58,864 nt of DNA, from the NCBI GenBank assembly GCA_012729475.1, contig JAAYDB010000090.1, positions 1 through 58,864 of the forward strand. Direction: 5' to 3'. A program made the position numbers and the translations under genes. Below, piece by piece: positions 55,099 through 58,864 of this stretch. The notes under the pieces were generated by a model. That model was not told the DNA's origin and ran no database searches. It saw only the letters and a list, made by a program, of their open reading frames with translations. The stretch's first letter is position 1; every line of letters starts with the position of its first letter. Origin of the DNA: Bacteroidota bacterium. Lineage in GTDB: Bacteria; Bacteroidota; Bacteroidia; Bacteroidales; VadinHA17.

Positions 55099-55391
55099 TG
55101 AATTTATGATTCAAATACTCTGGATATATAATTGATTATAATTCAGATAAATAAAGCATATTATCTTATGTTATAATTTTGGTATATGATTATAATCGCA
55201 AGAGTTGATCACAATCCAGTTTAGAAATCTAGGATAACATACTAATTACCAATACTATAAACATCTAAACTAAAGTAATGGTTTTCAGAATAGCATTTAT
55301 TTACTTATTATGAATCAATGAAATGTAAATACTGATAGATTTGTATGGTTTAAGGAATTTTCCATAGTATACAGATGTAAATATATAAATA

Positions 55392-55403
55392 TTACACATG
55401 TAA
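55392..55403. promoter_or_regulatory. TTACACATGTAA operator, -33 region of the XRE gene
   Basis: Extended palindrome ATTACACATGTAAT at 55391-55404, 24 bases centre-to-centre from the next site, i.e. on nearly the same face of the helix. It falls where the -33 element would be. Confidence 0.6.
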
Positions 55404-55415
55404 TGCTCAGATTGA

Positions 55416-55427
55416 TTACATTTGTAA
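55416..55427. promoter_or_regulatory. TTACATTTGTAA operator overlapping the XRE -7 element
   Basis: The extended palindrome ATTACATTTGTAAT contains TACATTTG (55417-55424), a TAnnTTTG -7 element 25 bases before the XRE ATG. Binding here would block the gene's own promoter. Confidence 0.65.
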
Positions 55428-55449
55428 TTAGAAATAATATACAATAGTA

Positions 55450-55875
55450 ATGAGGGATAGGATAATTAAATTTTTACAAGCTGAAAATAAAACTTCTTCA
55501 CAGTTGGCAGAAGACATAGGGGTTCAGCCTTCCGGGATATCTCATATAATTTCAGGAAGAAATAAACCCAGCCTGGATTTTATTCTCAAAATGCTTGAAA
55601 GATATAAGCATTTATCTACAGAGTGGTTGCTTTTCGGGAAAGGCAATATGTATAAAGATGATGCTATGCAAGAATTATTTGATACTTCAGCATATGAAGA
55701 AACTCCGGAGAAGAATGATTCTGCAGAAAAGATGAATGCCTCAAAAGAGTCAGATAAATCTGAAGAAGAAAATACTTCTCATTCGCTTAGGAAAAATGCG
55801 GTTCTGGAAAAAATCATATTATTTTATTCTGACAATAGTTTTTCCGAGTTTATCCCTCAAAAAAATAATGCATAA
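55450..55875 (+). CDS. XRE-family helix-turn-helix regulator
   Basis: 141 residues. The N-terminal ~65 residues form a Cro/CI-type HTH (NKTSSQLAEDIGVQPSGISHIISGRNKPSLDFILKMLERY), ending in LSTEWLLFGKGNMY, a pattern common in Bacteroidota XRE proteins. The C-terminal half is acidic and low in hydrophobics, probably flexible, with a short terminal helix (VLEKIILFYSDNSFSEF). The start at 55450 follows a -7 element embedded in a TTACAnnTGTAA operator, suggesting autoregulation; more operators lie further upstream towards the symporter gene. Signal and targets unknown. Confidence 0.87.
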   Translation: MRDRIIKFLQAENKTSSQLAEDIGVQPSGISHIISGRNKPSLDFILKMLERYKHLSTEWLLFGKGNMYKDDAMQELFDTSAYEETPEKNDSAEKMNASKESDKSEEENTSHSLRKNAVLEKIILFYSDNSFSEFIPQKNNA

Positions 55876-55942
55876 AATAGGATAAAGAATTATGACTTCT
55901 TAACTTTTGTTGAAGTTTTCACTGTAAAATAAGCAATAAAAG

Positions 55943-55950
55943 TATCTTTG
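55943..55950 (+). promoter_or_regulatory. Putative -7 element of pyrK-pyrD
   Basis: TATCTTTG, exact TAnnTTTG, 17 bases before the pyrK ATG. Confidence 0.5.
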
Positions 55951-55967
55951 TATTAGAAAATTTAAAG

Positions 55968-56738
55968 ATGGTTAAAAGGATTGAAAATCTGGTAGTTGTT
56001 GAAAATAAGAGTCTTACGAAGGATTATTTTATACTGGTTCTGTCTTGCGCAAACAAAGATATATCAGATATTAAACCCGGACAATTTGTTCAGGTTAAGG
56101 TTGACAAAAGTCATTCTACTTTTCTTAGACGTCCTTTTTCTGTACATGATGTTGATTTTTCAAAAAACACTATTTCTCTCCTTATAAAAATAGTTGGTAA
56201 TGGTACACTGGCTCTTTCAGGACTGAAGAAAAATGACACATTAAATGTAATTTACCCGCTGGGGAATTCATTTTCCATACCTCAACCTGGAAAAAGGATC
56301 CTTTTAGCCGGAGGCGGATGTGGAATAGCGCCATTACTTTTTCTTGGCAAAAAATTGAGATCACATGGATTTATTCCGGATTTATTATTAGGATTTAAAG
56401 ATGTAGAACAAGGACTGGAGATTGATGAATACAATAAGATAGGCAGAGTATATTTAGCTACTGAAGATGGATCGGTGGGCCAGAAAGGTTACCTTACAGA
56501 TCATTCCATATTGAAATCTGAAAAATATGATTACGTGTATTCCTGTGGGCCGGAGCCGATGTTAAAAAATATTGCCCGTTATTGTAAGGACAGAAAAATA
56601 TTTTGTGAAGTATCTCTTGAGAATCTAATGGCTTGTGGTATAGGTGCCTGTCTTTGTTGTGTTGTTGATACCGTAAAAGGTAACCTTTGTACCTGTACTG
56701 AAGGACCAGTATTTAATATTAATGATTTAAAATGGTGA
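55968..56738 (+). CDS. pyrK: Dihydroorotate dehydrogenase B electron transfer subunit
   Basis: 256-residue FAD and [2Fe-2S] subunit that passes electrons from dihydroorotate to NAD+. FAD motif [11 protein letters not shown]-binding [12 protein letters not shown], and C-terminal cluster cysteines in CGIGACLCC and CTC. It overlaps pyrD by 7 bases (pyrD ATG at 56732), ensuring coupled expression. The NAD-linked 1B form is suited to anaerobic growth. Confidence 0.96.
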   Translation: MVKRIENLVVVENKSLTKDYFILVLSCANKDISDIKPGQFVQVKVDKSHSTFLRRPFSVHDVDFSKNTISLLIKIVGNGTLALSGLKKNDTLNVIYPLGNSFSIPQPGKRILLAGGGCGIAPLLFLGKKLRSHGFIPDLLLGFKDVEQGLEIDEYNKIGRVYLATEDGSVGQKGYLTDHSILKSEKYDYVYSCGPEPMLKNIARYCKDRKIFCEVSLENLMACGIGACLCCVVDTVKGNLCTCTEGPVFNINDLKW

Positions 56739-57652
56739 ATATCGGTTTTAATATAGGTGATCTGCATTTTAAAACTCCTGTATTGACAGCCTCAGGAACA
56801 TTTGGATATGGTTCCGAATTTGATGATTTTTTTGATGTTTCTATTTTAGGTGGTATTATTCTTAAGGGGATAACCCTGGAACCCAGGGAGGGTAATCCTT
56901 ATCCCCGTATGGTAGAAACACCATCCGGAATGCTAAATTCTGTAGGCCTGCAAAACAAAGGTTTGGAGTATTTTGAAAAAGATATATATCCTCAGGTATC
57001 CGCATATAATACAAATGTTTTATTAAATATTAATGGCAGCACTGTTGATGATTATATAGCTCTGGCTTACAGGATAAACAAACTTGAGAAAATTCCTGCA
57101 GTTGAGTTGAATATTTCCTGTCCAAACGTAAAAATGGGTGGAATGGCTTTTGGAACCAATACCGAAACAGCCAGAACTGTTATTAAGAAGGTAAGGGCAG
57201 TCTACAAAAAGAAACTCATAGTAAAATTATCTCCGAATGTTACAGATATAGTTGATTTTGCTTGTATAGCCCAGGAGGAAGGCGCTGATGCCGTTTCTCT
57301 CATCAATACCATTCTTGGTATGGCTATTGATACAAAGTCAATGAAACCGTTTCTTTCCACTATAACCGGCGGACTTTCTGGTCCGGCCGTAAAACCTGCT
57401 GCACTAAGAATGGTATGGCAGGTAGCTAAAGCAGTCTCTATCCCAGTTATCGGTATAGGCGGTATCATGAATACCAGCGATGCTCTTGAATTTTTTCTGG
57501 CAGGAGCTTCTGCCGTGCAGATAGGAACAGCATCCTTTATCGATCCCAAAGCTTCTGTCAGAATCATTGAGGGTCTCGAACAGTATCTTGGCGAAAAAGG
57601 TTTTTCCAATATTAAAGAAATCGTCGGATATATCAATAAACCCAATATTTAG
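56732..57652 (+). CDS. pyrD: Dihydroorotate dehydrogenase, class 1B catalytic subunit
   Basis: 306 residues, cytosolic TIM barrel with [14 protein letters not shown] near the N-terminus, [10 protein letters not shown], and the catalytic Cys in [11 protein letters not shown], the mark of class 1 enzymes (class 2 uses Ser). [13 protein letters not shown] and [27 protein letters not shown] bind FMN phosphate (read in parts). Works with the overlapping pyrK. The next gene is an Lrp-type regulator after 119 bases. Confidence 0.97.
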   Translation: MVNIGFNIGDLHFKTPVLTASGTFGYGSEFDDFFDVSILGGIILKGITLEPREGNPYPRMVETPSGMLNSVGLQNKGLEYFEKDIYPQVSAYNTNVLLNINGSTVDDYIALAYRINKLEKIPAVELNISCPNVKMGGMAFGTNTETARTVIKKVRAVYKKKLIVKLSPNVTDIVDFACIAQEEGADAVSLINTILGMAIDTKSMKPFLSTITGGLSGPAVKPAALRMVWQVAKAVSIPVIGIGGIMNTSDALEFFLAGASAVQIGTASFIDPKASVRIIEGLEQYLGEKGFSNIKEIVGYINKPNI

Positions 57653-57771
57653 TCTTGCTTTTTCTTTTTATTCTTTTAATAATTTGTATTTCCAGATTAT
57701 TTTTTCTATCTTTTGCTTGAATATTTTAAACAAAACAGCAATTCTATTTATTATATTAAAACAAGATACTA

Positions 57772-58254
57772 ATGACAGATACGTTACAAATCGATGATCT
57801 CGACAGGAAAATTCTGGATATAATTACAAAAAATGCCCGTATACCCTATCTGGAAGTTGCAAGAGAATGTGGTGTTTCAGGAGCTGCAATTCACCAAAGA
57901 GTACAGAGACTTATCCGCCTTGGAGTAATTAGAGGTTCTGAATTTAAGGTTGATCCGGTTCTCGTTGGTTTTAAAACATGCGCATACGTGGGAATATTTC
58001 TTGAACACCCCGGACATTTCCGTGAAGTTGTAGAACAATTCAGAGATATTCCGGAAATAATCGAATGCCATTATACTACCGGAAATTATTCCTTGTTCAT
58101 TAAAGTATATACAAAAGATAATGAACATCTTAGAACAATACTGACTGATAAGATCCAGAATATCCCAGGTATAGTACGAACAGAAACATTAATATCTTTG
58201 GAAGAGTCAATTAACCGTCAAATACCGGTACTTTCCAGAAACCCGAAAAAATAA
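57772..58254 (+). CDS. Lrp/AsnC-family transcriptional regulator
   Basis: 160 residues: N-terminal winged HTH (DDLDRKILDIITKNARIPYLEVARECGVSGAAIHQRVQRLIRLGVI, in parts) and a C-terminal RAM ligand-binding domain (VGFKTCAYVGIFLEHPG ... HYTTGNYSLFIKVYTKDNEHL). Such proteins sense amino acids or similar small molecules as octamers. No clear target beside it; the window's pyrimidine genes lie upstream on the same strand. Ligand unknown. Confidence 0.93.
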   Translation: MTDTLQIDDLDRKILDIITKNARIPYLEVARECGVSGAAIHQRVQRLIRLGVIRGSEFKVDPVLVGFKTCAYVGIFLEHPGHFREVVEQFRDIPEIIECHYTTGNYSLFIKVYTKDNEHLRTILTDKIQNIPGIVRTETLISLEESINRQIPVLSRNPKK

Positions 58255-58330
58255 TTGTTCTCAGGGTCTTATAAATCATTTCCTGTACTAAAAAAGAGAC
58301 GATTGGTTTCTTGGATTTACAATTGTGAAG

Positions 58331-58342
58331 TTACATATGTGA
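58331..58342. promoter_or_regulatory. Near-match XRE-type palindrome TTACATATGTGA
   Basis: One mismatch from TTACAnnTGTAA, in the 190-base gap after the Lrp gene and before the GIY-YIG gene. That gap otherwise shows no ORF. Possibly a further target site of the XRE protein, or chance. Confidence 0.3.
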
Positions 58343-58413
58343 ATCATATTTAAGTGTTCCTGTGATGTAAATAAGTGTCATCCTAAATAGTTGTATTTCT
58401 GTACAATGTAGTT

Positions 58414-58454
58414 AACCCAAAACCCTTCCGTAAAGCGGAATGCTCTACCTCGCA
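58414..58454 (-). repeat. tRNA-like repeat, copy 1 (truncated)
   Basis: 58421-58450 is identical to 58771-58800. On the minus strand it reads GGTAGAGCA (D-arm consensus), then TTCCGCTTTACGGAA hairpin, then GGGTT. The T-arm part is lost after GGGTT. The GIY-YIG stop codon TAG is the TAG of GGTAGAGCA. Confidence 0.75.
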
Positions 58455-58693
58455 GATGAAATAAGTTCCGAAATAAAATGTTTTGATTTTCTGCTTTTAA
58501 TAAATCTTTCCCTGTCCATAGCCTCTTTTTTGCTGTTGTAATTTTCAGAATAGACGAGGCTCCAGGGTATACCCTGATCGGTAAATTTTCCCTTTACTCT
58601 GTTATGTTCAGAAATACGTCTAGTCAGATCATTTGTATATCCGACATAATATCTTCCCGTTTTTTCACTAAACAAAATGTAAACAGTAAACAT
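58445..58693 (-). CDS. Small GIY-YIG nuclease
   Basis: 82 residues from the ATG at 58693 (a TTG at 58708 would add five). UvrC-type GIY-YIG fold: MFTVYILFSEKTGRYYVGYT holds the VYI...YVG version of the motif, followed by the conserved Arg in TRRISEHN, and the metal-binding Glu probably in KEAMDRERFIKSRKS. Stand-alone proteins of this kind are widespread in Bacteroidota and poorly characterised. Its C-terminus (ISSAR) and stop codon run into a tRNA-like repeat, and two more copies lie upstream, so gene and repeats look like one unit. No DNA-target domain is present. Confidence 0.88.
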   Translation of the reverse strand: MFTVYILFSEKTGRYYVGYTNDLTRRISEHNRVKGKFTDQGIPWSLVYSENYNSKKEAMDRERFIKSRKSKHFISELISSAR

Positions 58694-58740
58694 ATAAATG
58701 CGAGACAAATAAAAAGGGATAATAAAGATTATCCCGTATA

Positions 58741-58834
58741 CTTAGTGATCCAGCTGGGTCTCAAACCCAGAACCCTTCCGTAAAGCGGAATGCTCTACCT
58801 TGCATCTTTCCGCAAAGTACTGCTTAAGACCAAT
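58741..58834 (-). repeat. tRNA-like repeat, copy 2 (94-base unit)
   Basis: Minus strand order: GGTAGAGCA, a 15-base hairpin TTCCGCTTTACGGAA, GGGTT, T-arm CTGGGTTTGAGACCCAG (58754-58770 on the plus strand), then CTGGATCA as an acceptor-like 3' end. It lacks the 5' acceptor and D-stem partner, and the anticodon arm is two bases short, so it is not a working tRNA. Confidence 0.75.
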
Positions 58835-58864
58835 CTTAGTGATCCAGCTGGGTCTCGAACCCAG
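58835..58864 (-). repeat. tRNA-like repeat, copy 3 (cut by window end)
   Basis: Repeats CTTAGTGATCCAG and the T-arm exactly 94 bases after copy 2. Here the T-arm is CTGGGTTCGAGACCCAG, a perfect GGTTCGAnnCC box. It could be a truncated repeat like copy 2 or the 3' end of a genuine tRNA gene beyond the edge. Confidence 0.6.

Larger units (their letters stand above)
54724..55449. other. AT-rich 726-base regulatory gap
   Basis: No convincing ORF. It contains four TTACAnnTGTAA palindromes (55017-55028, 55087-55098, 55392-55403, 55416-55427), extra TGTAA half-sites at 55324 and 55376, and a degenerate site near 55061-55075. Two -7 elements lie within the outer palindromes, facing the symporter and the XRE gene. 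The central part (55100-55390) is only AT-rich. Confidence 0.7.

Noticed and set aside
55017-55427. CRISPR-like short repeats
   Set aside because: Units are 12-base palindromes at irregular distances (70, 305, 24 bases), fitting operators; no cas genes or spacers.
58741-58834. A complete tRNA gene on the minus strand
   Set aside because: T-arm and D-arm halves look right, but no 5' acceptor strand pairs with CTGGATC, the D-stem partner is missing and the anticodon arm is two bases short with C at the position before the putative anticodon.

Overview
The window reads as a chromosomal segment of an AT-rich, probably anaerobic and fermentative member of the Bacteroidota (Bacteroidales/Marinilabiliales-like; placement is inferred from gene families, not from rRNA). 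Pointers: a type IX secretion C-terminal sorting domain, a long SecA with a C-terminal zinc motif, an ExbB/ExbD/ExbD/TonB cluster, a DUF6913-like protein, KdsA (hence LPS), class 1B PyrD/PyrK, and repeated matches to the Bacteroidota -7 promoter element TAnnTTTG just upstream of genes. Most of the window is housekeeping. No rRNA, insertion sequence, prophage or CRISPR array was seen.

Layout. 1-9.4 kb: a left-truncated secreted metalloprotease, secA, dapA, a DUF6913-like gene and ligA. 9.4-15.1 kb: a leftward AmmeMemoRadiSam locus made of a radical SAM enzyme, a large membrane protein with a degenerate aminopropyltransferase domain, and a Memo-AMMECR1 fusion, preceded by a SiaC/DUF1987 gene. 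15.3-19.3 kb: argS-ffh-folD. 19.3-24.6 kb: a PD40-type lipoprotein, then TPR protein-phosphosulfolactate synthase-aroE, and truA. 24.7-27.8 kb: a sodium:solute symporter with a tiny membrane partner, and a threonine aldolase-like PLP enzyme. 27.8-34.7 kb: tonB-exbD-exbD-exbB, a TPR protein, a PstS-like lipoprotein and a small membrane protein, all leftward. 34.8-39.7 kb: queA, the RNase P RNA gene (rightward), an outer-membrane lipoprotein-sorting-like protein, kdsA and rarA. 40-42 kb: an unknown anchored protein and an omega-amidase-like hydrolase. 42-50.5 kb: a D-lactate dehydrogenase-type flavin/Fe-S protein divergent from an acyl-phosphate cluster pta-ackA-ptb-ptb-buk. 50.5-53.3 kb: an SDR, a propeller lipoprotein and an outer-membrane-type protein, with decayed direct duplications around them. 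53.5-58.3 kb: a dicarboxylate/amino-acid symporter, a 726-base AT-rich regulatory gap, an XRE regulator, pyrK-pyrD and an Lrp-type regulator. 58.4 kb to the end: a small GIY-YIG nuclease gene set between tRNA-like repeats.

Best leads. (1) Every AmmeMemoRadiSam component here carries an export or membrane signal: a Tat-like signal on the radical SAM enzyme, a Sec-type signal on the Memo-AMMECR1 fusion, and a polytopic third protein with histidine-bearing helices like b-type cytochromes and a SAM-fold domain that lacks the usual catalytic acids. This suggests an envelope-located version with its own electron supply. (2) A GIY-YIG gene whose stop codon lies inside a truncated tRNA-like repeat present three times. 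(3) An XRE regulator with TTACAnnTGTAA operators that overlap its own -7 element and a -7 element facing the neighbouring symporter. (4) Permuted, decayed duplications around the lipoprotein gene at 51.4-52.4 kb.
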